From contig WFNG01000028.1 in NCBI GenBank assembly GCA_015488735.1, positions 1 through 35,205 of the forward strand: 35,205 nt of DNA, given 5' to 3'. The notes below the pieces were generated by a model. That model saw nothing but the letters and a program-made list of their open reading frames with translations, did no database searches and was not told the DNA's origin. The stretch is from Bacteroidales bacterium. GTDB lineage: Bacteria > Bacteroidota > Bacteroidia > Bacteroidales > F082. A program made the translations under genes and the position numbers. Positions 25,589-35,205 of this stretch are shown here, piece after piece. The stretch's first letter is position 1, and the number at the start of each line of letters is the position of its first letter.

Positions 25589-28500
25589 TTACTTATATAT
25601 CACGTAAATTCTGTTTTTCCCATCCATTTTTACCTTTAACGGCTCACGGAAACGGATATGCCGGAAATAATCTCCTTCTTCAATAATTTCCTGCTGTTCA
25701 AGTAGCTCATAATTTAGATAGCTGTCGTGCATTTCGGGCTGAATGGTGAAATATCCCACATTCATGCTGGTAACGTTATGAAAAAAATGAGAGGCCGAAG
25801 AGGCATCCAATGGAAAATTTAGCAAACTTGTTTCTACCATAACTTTTGCATGGGATATTTGTGGCCATCGTACGGGAATACCGATCCATTTGTCGCGTGT
25901 ACCCCAACGTCCCGGACCGATTAGAATATAATGGCTGTTTTCACTTATCATGGTTTGGTTAAAACGTTCAGCTTCCTGTCCCATCTCTTCGGTTTTAGAT
26001 TTGTCAAATTTCTTCGGATTCACATAAATGACATCCCGCAGATTTTCGATTAATCCGTTTCCCATGCCTACTTTTGTATAGAGCAGGATATTATCGGAGG
26101 CTATTTTATCCAGGTCAACCTCACAATCTGCAGTCTGTGAGATAAGTGGTTTTATTTGCAGAATATAAAAAGTAGCATCCCCATCTTTATCGCGGTTCAG
26201 ATCGACGGCATATTCCATTTCCACCGCTGTCCCCATGGCTTCTTTTCCCAGTTCGAGTAACACACTCAGGGTTTTTGCCAGTGGCACATAGTTGTATTTC
26301 AATATATTGGCAAAATTAACGATGCGCGGCCCCGGCTTTGTAATTCCGGGATAAATGGTGTTGTTGTCGGGGTTGTAAACGGAGGCACAATGTTTTAGTG
26401 CTCCCTGTCTTTCTGCCACACTAATATTTTCCAGTGAGAGTCCTGCATCTTCACCTTCCATCAAATCCAAATCTTTTTTATTTAAATCCACCGCATAAAA
26501 TTTTACCTGTGAGTTTTTGAACTGATCTTTGGGCGAGTTAATTTCAACTCCCGGATATTTTGGTGAAAAACGATAAGCGCGATTTCCTTCAACCACGTAA
26601 TTTCCCAGTCCCACTGCGGCAATAGCAAAACCCTCTTCCGGCTTCATGTGAGCAAACGGATAATAATTGTAAGATTGTGCCACGCCGCTTATGTGTGGAT
26701 AATAAAGATTATCATAACGGCTGCCGACAGCCTCTTCAATTACAACGGCCATGCGTTCATCTTCCAGTTTATAATTGATGGCTTTTACATAATCTTTGGC
26801 AAGGGTGGAATAAAGTGATGCATAAACCAGTTTTACAGCATCGCCAAGTTGCTTATGCCGAACAATGAAGTCCTCGTGGCTGTTGGGAAGAATGTAAGTT
26901 TCAAAAATACCGGCAAACGGAAGTGTGAGCGAGTCTTCAAAAAGGCTGGAAGAGCGGACTGCAATGGGATTTTTGATATGACGTAAAATGGATGCGAGTT
27001 TTTCTGATAATTCCTCCGAGAGTTCTGTATCTATAAATGCACGCTTAATTTTTTTTGTGTTCTTTTCAAAAAGAGCAAGTTTGTTCAGTTTTCCTTTGGC
27101 GATGAAATCCTCAAATTCTTTGGTGCCAATGACAAAAGTAATTGGTGTTTTTATTTTGATGTCCCGGACGTACCTCGAAAAATCAAAGTTGTGAATAAGT
27201 GCGTTGATGAAAGCAAGTCCGCGTCCCTTGCCGCCAAGTGAACCATCCGATAGTGTGTAGATATTGTCGGGATTTAGTGTTATCTCCGGCTCAAAAGGAA
27301 TGAGGTTTCCACTTTCGGCTTCATCGCGATGTTCTTTGATCATCTCTATCAAGGCTTCCCGGAGTTCCGTTGCGTTTTTGTAATCGCTTACCTGCTTGGG
27401 GTTGATAAAATTGGCTGCTTTGATTTCCTGTCTTGCCATGAGCCACATCGAAAAATGGTTGCGGCTTGCATGAAACAGCAACGAGTTATCGGGGATTTTG
27501 TGTAGCTGCTTTTCAAATTCGCGTATGTTTGCCGCTCGCGCAATGATTTTTCCGTGATTGTCTTTGAAAGCGAAATCGCCAAATCCGAGGTAGTTTGTTA
27601 TGAAATCCTGAAAATCTTCGTACAGGGTTTCGGAATTCTTGTCGATAAACAGTGAATGGTATTTTTTTGCCACCGCTGCGTAAGAGGGATCCGCCGATTG
27701 CATGATAACCGGCAGATTTTTCAACTCTTTGCGGGCATAATCGAGGAGCTCTACACCGGCATTATCATTCACTTTCCCGTGGCGTTCATATTTCACATCG
27801 GTAATCAGGCAAAGCAGGTTGTCCTTGTATTTATCAATAATGTCCACGGCTTGCTCAAAAGATGGCGCAAACAATATCTTGGGCCGTGCACGCATACGCA
27901 GCACTTTATACAGCTCATCTGTGCTTACATCGTCAATAATGCGTTTGGTTTGTTCCATTAATACCCGGTACAAAAACGAAAGATAACGTGAAGAATATAC
28001 AGGCGAATCCTCGGCAAGCAGAATAACCCTGACATTTCCACGGCGGGTGTCGTTGTCAACATTCATCTGGTCCTCAAGCAATTTAATCATAGAGAAAAAG
28101 ATGTTACTGTCGCCATTCCACGAAAAAATCTGATCTATAAAGCGTAGTTTTAACTGCTCACTTCTGAAATATTCCACATCGCTGTTGTTGTTCAAAAGTA
28201 GAAAAATGGGGATATACGGATATTTTCCCTTGATGCGCTGGCTGGCAAGAATTGGCGTCTTTTTATCGACACCCACCATGTAAATTATCTGGTCGAAATG
28301 ACGTCGTTTTAACAGGTCAAAGGCCTGTTCAACCGATGACGTTCCGGTGATACGCGGGATGGAGGTAAGGTTCAACTGGCCGTATTGCCCCAGCATATGT
28401 TCTGAAAAACGGCCTTCCCGCTCAATGGCATAAGCATCATAAAGACTGGATATCAAAAGTATTTCCCTGACTTTAAACGGCATTAAATCATGGTAAACAT

Positions 28501-28996
28501 CGCGGGTGTGTGTGTTTTTGTTTAAAAAGCGTTGTAAAAACCGGCTACTGATAATACCCTTTTTTATTTCTTCCTTTTTTGGGGTGATTTTTTCCAGTTC
28601 CAGCGATTGCTGCATACGCTCTTTTTTGTTCAGATAGCGGCGGATGATGTTTACAAGGCTCTTTAAAAAATATTCCTGATTTTTGCTGTCGTATTCTGTT
28701 TCTTCATCGGCCTCGCAGCTGCAAAAGTGCAGCGAACCTTTTTTCCCGGAATGCGTAAAGAAATAAATCTCATCGCAGGAGTTGGCTTTTCCTTTTCCGT
28801 TTCCTTTCTCGCGGTATTCCATTCCATCATATGTAATCCGGAAAAAATCAAAATGAACCAGTTGTTCCTGTTTCGATAAAATCTCAACAATCAGTTTTAA
28901 CGTGTTATCCACATTTCTGTTTTGCCGGATGATATGGTTGATTTTGTTCATGGCCTCCAGCAGGTTCATATCCCGACGCGATTTATTCTCAGGCAT
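25589..28996 (-). CDS. Multidomain protein: degenerate and canonical receiver-like domains plus PEP synthase/PPDK N-terminal (ATP-grasp) domain
   Basis: Receiver-like VILLAEDSPVYSSRYLSF...LLCLITDVKYE...GVELLDYARKELKNLPVIMQSADPS; PPDK-N SLGGKGRGLAFINAL, PIAVRSSSLFEDSLTLPFAGIFETY, FYILQIKPL. No GGxTSH phosphohistidine motif found. Confidence 0.88.
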   Translation of the reverse strand: MPENKSRRDMNLLEAMNKINHIIRQNRNVDNTLKLIVEILSKQEQLVHFDFFRITYDGMEYREKGNGKGKANSCDEIYFFTHSGKKGSLHFCSCEADEETEYDSKNQEYFLKSLVNIIRRYLNKKERMQQSLELEKITPKKEEIKKGIISSRFLQRFLNKNTHTRDVYHDLMPFKVREILLISSLYDAYAIEREGRFSEHMLGQYGQLNLTSIPRITGTSSVEQAFDLLKRRHFDQIIYMVGVDKKTPILASQRIKGKYPYIPIFLLLNNNSDVEYFRSEQLKLRFIDQIFSWNGDSNIFFSMIKLLEDQMNVDNDTRRGNVRVILLAEDSPVYSSRYLSFLYRVLMEQTKRIIDDVSTDELYKVLRMRARPKILFAPSFEQAVDIIDKYKDNLLCLITDVKYERHGKVNDNAGVELLDYARKELKNLPVIMQSADPSYAAVAKKYHSLFIDKNSETLYEDFQDFITNYLGFGDFAFKDNHGKIIARAANIREFEKQLHKIPDNSLLFHASRNHFSMWLMARQEIKAANFINPKQVSDYKNATELREALIEMIKEHRDEAESGNLIPFEPEITLNPDNIYTLSDGSLGGKGRGLAFINALIHNFDFSRYVRDIKIKTPITFVIGTKEFEDFIAKGKLNKLALFEKNTKKIKRAFIDTELSEELSEKLASILRHIKNPIAVRSSSLFEDSLTLPFAGIFETYILPNSHEDFIVRHKQLGDAVKLVYASLYSTLAKDYVKAINYKLEDERMAVVIEEAVGSRYDNLYYPHISGVAQSYNYYPFAHMKPEEGFAIAAVGLGNYVVEGNRAYRFSPKYPGVEINSPKDQFKNSQVKFYAVDLNKKDLDLMEGEDAGLSLENISVAERQGALKHCASVYNPDNNTIYPGITKPGPRIVNFANILKYNYVPLAKTLSVLLELGKEAMGTAVEMEYAVDLNRDKDGDATFYILQIKPLISQTADCEVDLDKIASDNILLYTKVGMGNGLIENLRDVIYVNPKKFDKSKTEEMGQEAERFNQTMISENSHYILIGPGRWGTRDKWIGIPVRWPQISHAKVMVETSLLNFPLDASSASHFFHNVTSMNVGYFTIQPEMHDSYLNYELLEQQEIIEEGDYFRHIRFREPLKVKMDGKNRIYVIYK

Positions 28997-29129
28997 AATT
29001 AAATATTTTGAACAAATATAATCTAAAATATTTTGTGTCTGCGTTTGTGAGAATCATCCGGATTTTCGGATGCCGGCCAACCAGATAAATTTCCGGAAGG
29101 TAAGAATACATCTGCTGATACAGGAGTTT

Positions 29130-30251
29130 CTACCGGCTTAGCGGATAAAGAACAGAGGATGATCTTATGTAAATTCCTATTTCGCTGAAGGGCAAAAATA
29201 TTTTTTGAATTCCCATAGCAGGCGGTGCCAAATCATACACGTTGTAAACGAATGAAATACCGTTGCCGTTAAAAGCCATATTACGGCTGATGGGAATGCT
29301 GTCGTAAAAAAAACCAATCTTTTTCAGCGATTCTTTTTCCGACAGTCCGTTATTTTCTCTGATCTTTTTATTGATAAGCTTTGTAATTGATAATTTGGCA
29401 TCAGGTTTAAAGATGTTTTCAGGAGTAAGTTTCTTTCCGTTTCTCAAATCAATTATGTCATAGGAAATATGCTCCATGGGATTTCCACGTCCGGCATAGC
29501 CCCGCTTTTTATATTGCAAACAAAGGAGGTTGTATCCATTAAAAATTACCAACACCTGCTCCTTCTTCTCCATGTTAAACCCCAGTTTATGGTTGTTTTT
29601 CCAATGACTGTTCAGCTCATTGAACTGATTGTAAAAATTCTGTTCACTTTTGGCCAACAAATCTTCAGGAAGTTCTCCCGATTTTGATTGCCCGAAAAAT
29701 TGTTTCCGGATAAACTTCTTTACGGAGTCAGAAACTGCTTTAGATACCAGGACACTGTTTTTAGGATAAATCAGCGTGAGCTCAATTTCTGCTGATGGGC
29801 TGCTTTGGTGTCCGGATGCCAGTTCTTTACCTGAATGCAGATAAAAAACATTCAGGGGAATGCTGCCTTTTGTATAGGTTTTGCTCAGGTCGAAGGGAAG
29901 AATTGTGCTGTCGGAACCATGCCAGCTTCCCGTAAAACGGCTGTCGGTAAATAATCCGGCAATGGTTGTGTCGTTGGCCGGATACTGCTTAAAAATTACA
30001 TTGTTATGTTTGTCAATATCTCCGTATAACGTTACAATATGAGATAGATGTGTCAGGCTGTCGTTTATATACAGGTTATAAGAATAGCTACCATCCATCC
30101 GGGAACCGTTACGTTGAAAATTACCTACTACATTAATGTTGCCACCAAGGCGGCCATGCATCCTCGAATAACTGTTTTTTTTCTGTGCAAAAAGTGTGGC
30201 CGAAAAGAAGAAAAAGGCCATTGCCAGAAATGTTAAGTTGCGTTTTGTCAT
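29130..30251 (-). CDS. Exported DUF3298/RsiV-like domain protein
   Basis: Signal peptide MTKRNLTFLAMAFFFFSATLFAQ; C-terminal LTPENIFKPDAKLSITKLINKKI...FVYNVYDLAPPAMGIQKIFLPFSEI pattern. Confidence 0.75.
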   Translation of the reverse strand: MTKRNLTFLAMAFFFFSATLFAQKKNSYSRMHGRLGGNINVVGNFQRNGSRMDGSYSYNLYINDSLTHLSHIVTLYGDIDKHNNVIFKQYPANDTTIAGLFTDSRFTGSWHGSDSTILPFDLSKTYTKGSIPLNVFYLHSGKELASGHQSSPSAEIELTLIYPKNSVLVSKAVSDSVKKFIRKQFFGQSKSGELPEDLLAKSEQNFYNQFNELNSHWKNNHKLGFNMEKKEQVLVIFNGYNLLCLQYKKRGYAGRGNPMEHISYDIIDLRNGKKLTPENIFKPDAKLSITKLINKKIRENNGLSEKESLKKIGFFYDSIPISRNMAFNGNGISFVYNVYDLAPPAMGIQKIFLPFSEIGIYIRSSSVLYPLSR

Positions 30252-30400
30252 TATTTTAAAGGAGTAATAATTGTGTTGTCAAAAGTAAGGATAATTAGTG
30301 GATGCATGTTTTCGGCGGTGTGGTTTTTTGCTGGTTTTTTTCAGCGTGAAACCTGAGTAATTATATCTCCGGGTTATATTGCAATCTGTTGTCATGTCCA

Positions 30401-33334
30401 TTACATCTCCCGCGGATTTGGGCGAAAGGGCATTTTGGCCATTTTTTCCACATCGAGGCTGGCGTAGCCAAATTCTTCCGTGATTTTTCCCAGCAATAAA
30501 TAAATACCTTCTCCCCGGAAGGGATATTTCTTTAATGTTCCGGGGAAATGGATGGTGTCGAACATTTCCCCTTTGTCGTCCAGGAAGGTGGCAAAATACA
30601 TGATCTCTTTGCGTTTGGTGCGGACATATTTTATGGTTATCAGTTGCCCCAGCATCCGCACGGTGTGGCCGGTATGGTTTATCATTTCCGGTGCTTTTAC
30701 TTCGCCACGGAATTTGGTTTGCAGCATGTCGAAAGGGGAGAGGGTAACCGGATATCCCAGTAGTTCTGTTTCGTCATAGGCATCTTCCAGCTTGTCTGTT
30801 TTCAATGCTGGCATCACAAATTCCTGCCTTTTAGTCTGAAACAGCGTTTCGTCAGGCAATCGGCTTTTCTCTGTTTTTGTCAGCAGATGAGCTTCCCACA
30901 ATAGATGCGGCTTACTTTTCCCGGTAAACCGGAAGGCGCCCACACGGATTAACAGTATCAGCTGTTCAATACCCGGTTTCGCTCGCCGGACAAAATCTTC
31001 AAGGCTTTTATAAAGGCCGTTTTTATTCCTTTCGTCCAGCAGCTGTGTGGCTGTTTTTTGTTCCATGCCGGTTAAATGGATGAACCCGACGAAGATATCC
31101 TTTCCCCGGATATTTGTTTTGAAATCACTTTGGTTAACGCAGGGCAAATGAACAATACCTCCCTGTCGCCGGGCTTCGTTGAAATAAACCCAGGTGGAAT
31201 AAAACCCACCAAAGTTGTTGATAACGGCCACCTGAAATTCCAGCGGAAAATGCGCTTTCAGATAGAGGCTCTGGTAACTCTCCACCGCATAGCTTGCCGA
31301 ATGCGCTTTGGAGAAACTGTAGCCGGCAAAACTCTCTATCTGCCGCCATACCTCCCGGGTAATGTTTTCCGGGCGGCTCAGCTTTCTGCTGTTTTCAAAA
31401 AATTTCTCTTTGATCCGCTGGAATTCTTCTTTCCCCCTGAATTTCCCACTCATGGCGCGTCGCAGCACATCGGCATCTGCGAGGTTGAGGCCGGCAAAGT
31501 GATGGCAAACTTTGAGCACATCTTCCTGATAAACCATTACGCCGTAAGTCTCACTAAGCTGCTCTTTCAGCACAGGATGGGTGTATTCAAAACTATCCGG
31601 GTGATGGAAGCGCCGGATATACTCGCGCATCATCCCGGAGCCTGCCACACCGGGACGGATGATGGAACTGGCGGCCACCAGTGTCAGATAATTATCGCAT
31701 TGCAGCTTTTTGAGCAGACTGCGCATGGCCGGACTCTCGATATAAAAACAACCGTTGGTCTCACCGCTTTTCAGCATGGCTTTTACCTTCTCATCCTTTT
31801 TAAAGATTTCTGTTTGGTGGATGTCAATTGCTGTTCCTCTGTTTTCCCGGATAAGTTCCACCGCTTCCCGGATGTGGCCGATACCACGCTGACTCAGGAT
31901 ATCTAACTTTTCAAAACCCAGTGTTTCGGCGGTGTACATGTCCCATTGCGTGGTGGGGAAGCCTTTTGGAGGCAGGTCGAGGGCGGTGTAAAAGCTAAGT
32001 GGCTTCCCGGAAATTAAAACCCCACCGGCATGGATGCTCCGCTGATGCGGAAAGCCGATGAGCTGTTGTGCCAATGTGCAAATGTGTTGGTGTAATCCGC
32101 TGGCGGCTGCTTCGGTTTCCGGATGCCTTACCAGCTTATCGATTTCGTCTTTGGGCAGCCCGTGGACTTTTCCCAGCTCGCGGTAAGCCGATTTCCCTTT
32201 GAACGTGACCATCGTCCCGAGTAATGCCACATGGCCTTTCCCATACCGGGTAAAAAGATACTGCTGGATTTTCTCGCGTTCTTTCCAGGAGAAATCCAGA
32301 TCAAAATCGGGCGGCGAGCTGCGTTTGGGATTGATAAACCGTTCAAAATAAAGATCCAGTTCTATGGGATCCACATCGGTAATACGCAGACAATAAGCTA
32401 CAATGCTGTTGGCACCGCTGCCGCGCCCCACATGATAAATGTTGTTTTTCATGGCATACTGAACCACATCATGCGTGATGAGGAAGTAAGCAGAGAATCC
32501 CAGCTTCTCGATAATTTCCAATTCGTTTTGTAAGCGTTTTTTGGCTGTTTTATTTTTATTTCCATAGCGGTATTCTAATCCATCAATGGACAGCTTTTCC
32601 AGTAATTTTTTATCTTTAGAAACACTTCCCGTAAAAGTTTTTTTGTTCTTTGGTTGTGAGAAATCAAAATTTATCTCACAATTGTCCAGTAATTTACGGC
32701 TGTTTGCGAGGATGGCCGGAAATGCTTCAAATGCCTGTTCAATTTCTGCAGGCGTGAGAAATTTTTCGTCGGGATGGGCATACATTTCCATCTCCAACTG
32801 GCTGAGTAGCAGGTTATGGTCGATAGCACGCAGGTTTTTGTGCAGCACGTAATCTGTATCGTTTTGAAAGGTTACAGGCTGAAGGACAACCAGTTTGTTT
32901 TGTGGCAGTTTCGTACGAAGTAATTTTCCAGCCTGCGATGGCCGGATGCCGGCAAACTCATTTTTACGGAATACTTCCGGCAGGTTTTCCAGCGGATAAA
33001 TCACAAAAACATTTTTGAAATCGGGTGCTTTTTCCTGTATTTCGGCTTTCCCGAGATTAATTTGTGTCAGATAATGATTCAATTCGCCAAAACCCTCCTG
33101 ATTTCTTGCCAGCCCGATAAACAACAGCCGGTCGTCAAGGCGGAATTCCATGCCTGCCACCGGTTTTATCCCATTGTTCCGACAGTTTATTACAAAATCG
33201 ACCATGCCAGTGCTGTTGTTGATATCCGTGAGTGCCAATGTTTTGACACCCATGGCAGAAGCTATTCTCACCAGTTGCCCGATAGAAATAGTGCCATAGT
33301 GCAGGCTGTAATACGAATGGCAGTTGAGGTACAT
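30401..33334 (-). CDS. DNA polymerase III alpha subunit, short DnaE form (977 aa)
   Basis: PHP domain (NCHSYYSLHYGTISIGQLV), catalytic PPDFDLDFSW, KLDILSQRGIGHI, HHH region, C-terminal OB fold (VRMLGQLITIKYVRTKRKEIMYFATFLDDKGEMFDTIHFPG); lacks a long C-terminal tail. Confidence 0.94.
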   Translation of the reverse strand: MYLNCHSYYSLHYGTISIGQLVRIASAMGVKTLALTDINNSTGMVDFVINCRNNGIKPVAGMEFRLDDRLLFIGLARNQEGFGELNHYLTQINLGKAEIQEKAPDFKNVFVIYPLENLPEVFRKNEFAGIRPSQAGKLLRTKLPQNKLVVLQPVTFQNDTDYVLHKNLRAIDHNLLLSQLEMEMYAHPDEKFLTPAEIEQAFEAFPAILANSRKLLDNCEINFDFSQPKNKKTFTGSVSKDKKLLEKLSIDGLEYRYGNKNKTAKKRLQNELEIIEKLGFSAYFLITHDVVQYAMKNNIYHVGRGSGANSIVAYCLRITDVDPIELDLYFERFINPKRSSPPDFDLDFSWKEREKIQQYLFTRYGKGHVALLGTMVTFKGKSAYRELGKVHGLPKDEIDKLVRHPETEAAASGLHQHICTLAQQLIGFPHQRSIHAGGVLISGKPLSFYTALDLPPKGFPTTQWDMYTAETLGFEKLDILSQRGIGHIREAVELIRENRGTAIDIHQTEIFKKDEKVKAMLKSGETNGCFYIESPAMRSLLKKLQCDNYLTLVAASSIIRPGVAGSGMMREYIRRFHHPDSFEYTHPVLKEQLSETYGVMVYQEDVLKVCHHFAGLNLADADVLRRAMSGKFRGKEEFQRIKEKFFENSRKLSRPENITREVWRQIESFAGYSFSKAHSASYAVESYQSLYLKAHFPLEFQVAVINNFGGFYSTWVYFNEARRQGGIVHLPCVNQSDFKTNIRGKDIFVGFIHLTGMEQKTATQLLDERNKNGLYKSLEDFVRRAKPGIEQLILLIRVGAFRFTGKSKPHLLWEAHLLTKTEKSRLPDETLFQTKRQEFVMPALKTDKLEDAYDETELLGYPVTLSPFDMLQTKFRGEVKAPEMINHTGHTVRMLGQLITIKYVRTKRKEIMYFATFLDDKGEMFDTIHFPGTLKKYPFRGEGIYLLLGKITEEFGYASLDVEKMAKMPFRPNPREM

Positions 33335-33469
33335 ATTTTGAAATTTTCTGTTTTCAAATTTAAGAAAAACTATCCTGTGTTAACTTTTTATAACCCCTCT
33401 TTACGGTAGTGGAATATGTGTAAATTTGCGTTTTATTTGAGTAATTCTTTTTGAAAAAAATAAAACGAC

Positions 33470-34630
33470 ATGTATCCAAAAATCAGTGACCTGATCAACG
33501 CGCTTTTCGGGACGCACATAAATTTGCCCATCATGAGTTATGGTTTTTTTGTGGCCCTGGCTTTTCTTGTGGGCGCATATCTGCTCTATCTGGAATTTAT
33601 TCGTAAGGAAAAGGATGGACTTATAAAAGCAACAACGAAAAAAATTACGGTTGGAAATCCCGCTTCTGCAGCTGAACTGTTCATTAGTTTCGCCGTCAGC
33701 TTTTTTCTGGGTTTTAAAACAGCTGCAGCCATTACGGATTATCAGCACTTTGCCAACGACCCACAGCAATTCCTGTTTTCGGCCGAAGGATCTGTTTGGG
33801 TTGGGCTGGTTGTTGGCATTCTTTATACGGTGTATATCTGGTACGACAAAGACAAACATAAGCTGAAAAAGCCTGTGGTGAAAGAAATTCTGGTACGGGC
33901 CCATGAGCAGGTTTGGATGATTGTTCTGGTGGCTGCCATTTTTGGGATTATCGGCGCTAAGATTTTTGATCAGCTGGAGAATTGGCAGGCATTTTTGGCT
34001 GATCCGTGGGGACAGTTGTTTTCTTTCAGCGGCCTTACCTTTTACGGAGGACTTATTATTGCTGGTATTGCCGTTGTATGGTATGGGGAGAAACATGGTA
34101 TTCCGTGGAAGCCCATGGCGGATAGTTTTGCTCCCGGGTTAGCTATAGCGTATGGTATTGGACGTATCGGCTGCCAGGTTGCCGGCGATGGCGACTGGGG
34201 TATTGTGAACCATTGGGCAAAACCACATTGGCTGAATTTCCTTCCCGACTGGTTGTGGCGTTACAACTATCCCCACAACATTATCAACGAGGGTATTCCC
34301 ATCCCGGGATGTACCGGCGCACATTGTATGCAGTTGGCACACGGTGTTTTCCCAACACCTGTTTATGAAACATCCATGATGATTATCATTTTCATTATTC
34401 TGTGGTCTATTCGTAAAAAGATTAAAACGCCCGGTGTTTTATTTGCTATTTACCTGATATTGAGTGGTACAGAAAGATTTTTTATTGAGCATATCAGAGT
34501 AGATACTACCTATAACATTTTTGGACATCTTATAACGCAGGCAGAAATAATTTCTCCTATTCTTGTCATTATTGGGATTGTGGGCTGGATAGTTTTGGAA
34601 AAAAGAGCCAAAAGAGAGGCGGCGGCATGA
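33470..34630 (+). CDS. lgt: Prolipoprotein diacylglyceryl transferase
   Basis: FSGLTFYGGLIIAG, LAIAYGIGRIGCQVAGDGDWG signature, TPVYETSMM, LSGTERFFIEHIRV. Confidence 0.95.
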   Translation: MYPKISDLINALFGTHINLPIMSYGFFVALAFLVGAYLLYLEFIRKEKDGLIKATTKKITVGNPASAAELFISFAVSFFLGFKTAAAITDYQHFANDPQQFLFSAEGSVWVGLVVGILYTVYIWYDKDKHKLKKPVVKEILVRAHEQVWMIVLVAAIFGIIGAKIFDQLENWQAFLADPWGQLFSFSGLTFYGGLIIAGIAVVWYGEKHGIPWKPMADSFAPGLAIAYGIGRIGCQVAGDGDWGIVNHWAKPHWLNFLPDWLWRYNYPHNIINEGIPIPGCTGAHCMQLAHGVFPTPVYETSMMIIIFIILWSIRKKIKTPGVLFAIYLILSGTERFFIEHIRVDTTYNIFGHLITQAEIISPILVIIGIVGWIVLEKRAKREAAA

Positions 34631-35205
34631 GAAAAGTATCTTTTGTGATGTTTGGCTTGCTTTTATTTATTGTGGCAGGATGCGTTAACCATGCAAAAAT
34701 AAATTCACAGAAGCAGAATGATGGCATTGCATTAAAAATTAAATATGCCAAAGATTTTGCCGTTTTTAACCGGAATGGAAAGCAGGAAGTAGTCGTTTAC
34801 AATCCATGGCAGAAAGGAAAAGTGCTGGTGCGTTTTGTCCTGGTGAAGAGCCATCCCGGTAAAGGGGAAATAAAAGTGCCGTTGGACAGCGTGGCAGTCT
34901 TTTCGTCCACGCAGCTGAATGCTTTGCGGATGTTGGGAGTGCTCAACAGGGTAACTGGTATTTCAGAAGCACGATTTATCTCTAATCCGAAGGTGAAGAA
35001 GTTGCTTGCAGCAGGAAAAATGACGGAATTGTCAGCCGGTGGAAATTATTTTATTGAACGTATTCTGCAAATGAAGCCACAGGCCATTTTCTATTCTCCT
35101 TTTCAGGGAACACTGTATTTGCCGCGTACTTTGTCATCAATTACAGCCATCCCATATCTTGATTATACAGAAAAAAGTCCGCTGGGCAGGGCCGAGTGGA
35201 TAAAG
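34627..35205 (+). CDS. Substrate-binding lipoprotein of an ABC transporter (BtuF/FhuD-like), 3'-truncated by window edge
   Basis: ATGA overlap with lgt stop; MRKVSFVMFGLLLFIVAGC lipobox; DSVAVFSSTQLNALRMLGVLNRVTGISEARFISNPKVKKLLAAGKMTELSAGGNYFIERILQMKPQAIFYSPF. Not in the ORF track because no stop lies in the window. Confidence 0.85.
   Translation, partial: MRKVSFVMFGLLLFIVAGCVNHAKINSQKQNDGIALKIKYAKDFAVFNRNGKQEVVVYNPWQKGKVLVRFVLVKSHPGKGEIKVPLDSVAVFSSTQLNALRMLGVLNRVTGISEARFISNPKVKKLLAAGKMTELSAGGNYFIERILQMKPQAIFYSPFQGTLYLPRTLSSITAIPYLDYTEKSPLGRAEWIK

Noticed and set aside
29055-29072. CATCCG-GATTTT-CGGATG hairpin as a terminator for the DUF3298-like gene
   Set aside because: Only a 6-bp stem and no T tract on the relevant strand; too weak to call.
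31076-31906. 276-aa plus-strand ORF antisense to dnaE
   Set aside because: Long only because of the codon bias of the opposite strand; fully overlapped by conserved DnaE motifs.

Overview
The window looks like Bacteroidota chromosome, judging from TAnnTTTG-type promoters and gene families. It is mostly housekeeping and accessory metabolism. Left to right: the 3' end of a sigma-54 (NtrC-type) regulator; a conserved hypothetical (-); an SDR oxidoreductase; uvrB translationally coupled to a large conserved protein of unknown function; a free-standing archaeal-type ThrRS editing domain (-); a ferritin-like/VIT1 fusion; a kdnA-kdsB-kdnB cluster for 8-amino-Kdo (-); dinB (-) divergent from an XRE/S24 (LexA/CI-like) regulator; a TolC/HlyD/RND efflux operon; a carboxypeptidase-regulatory-domain protein (-); NfnA/NfnB-like genes plus a DHOD-like gene (-); a receiver/PPDK-N multidomain protein (-); a DUF3298-like protein (-); a short DnaE (-); lgt coupled to a substrate-binding lipoprotein that runs off the right edge. 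The most unusual region is 12.44-14.36 kb. There, a GxxExxY (PD-(D/E)XK-like) gene is tightly bracketed by repeated ACCACGAAGG/CACCAAGG modules and three REP-like palindromes sharing a GATTTGNAATC core. This composite appears to have inserted between an S24-repressor promoter/operator and the repressor gene, and a decayed DnaQ fragment follows the repressor. Everything is from reading the sequence; no database search was run.
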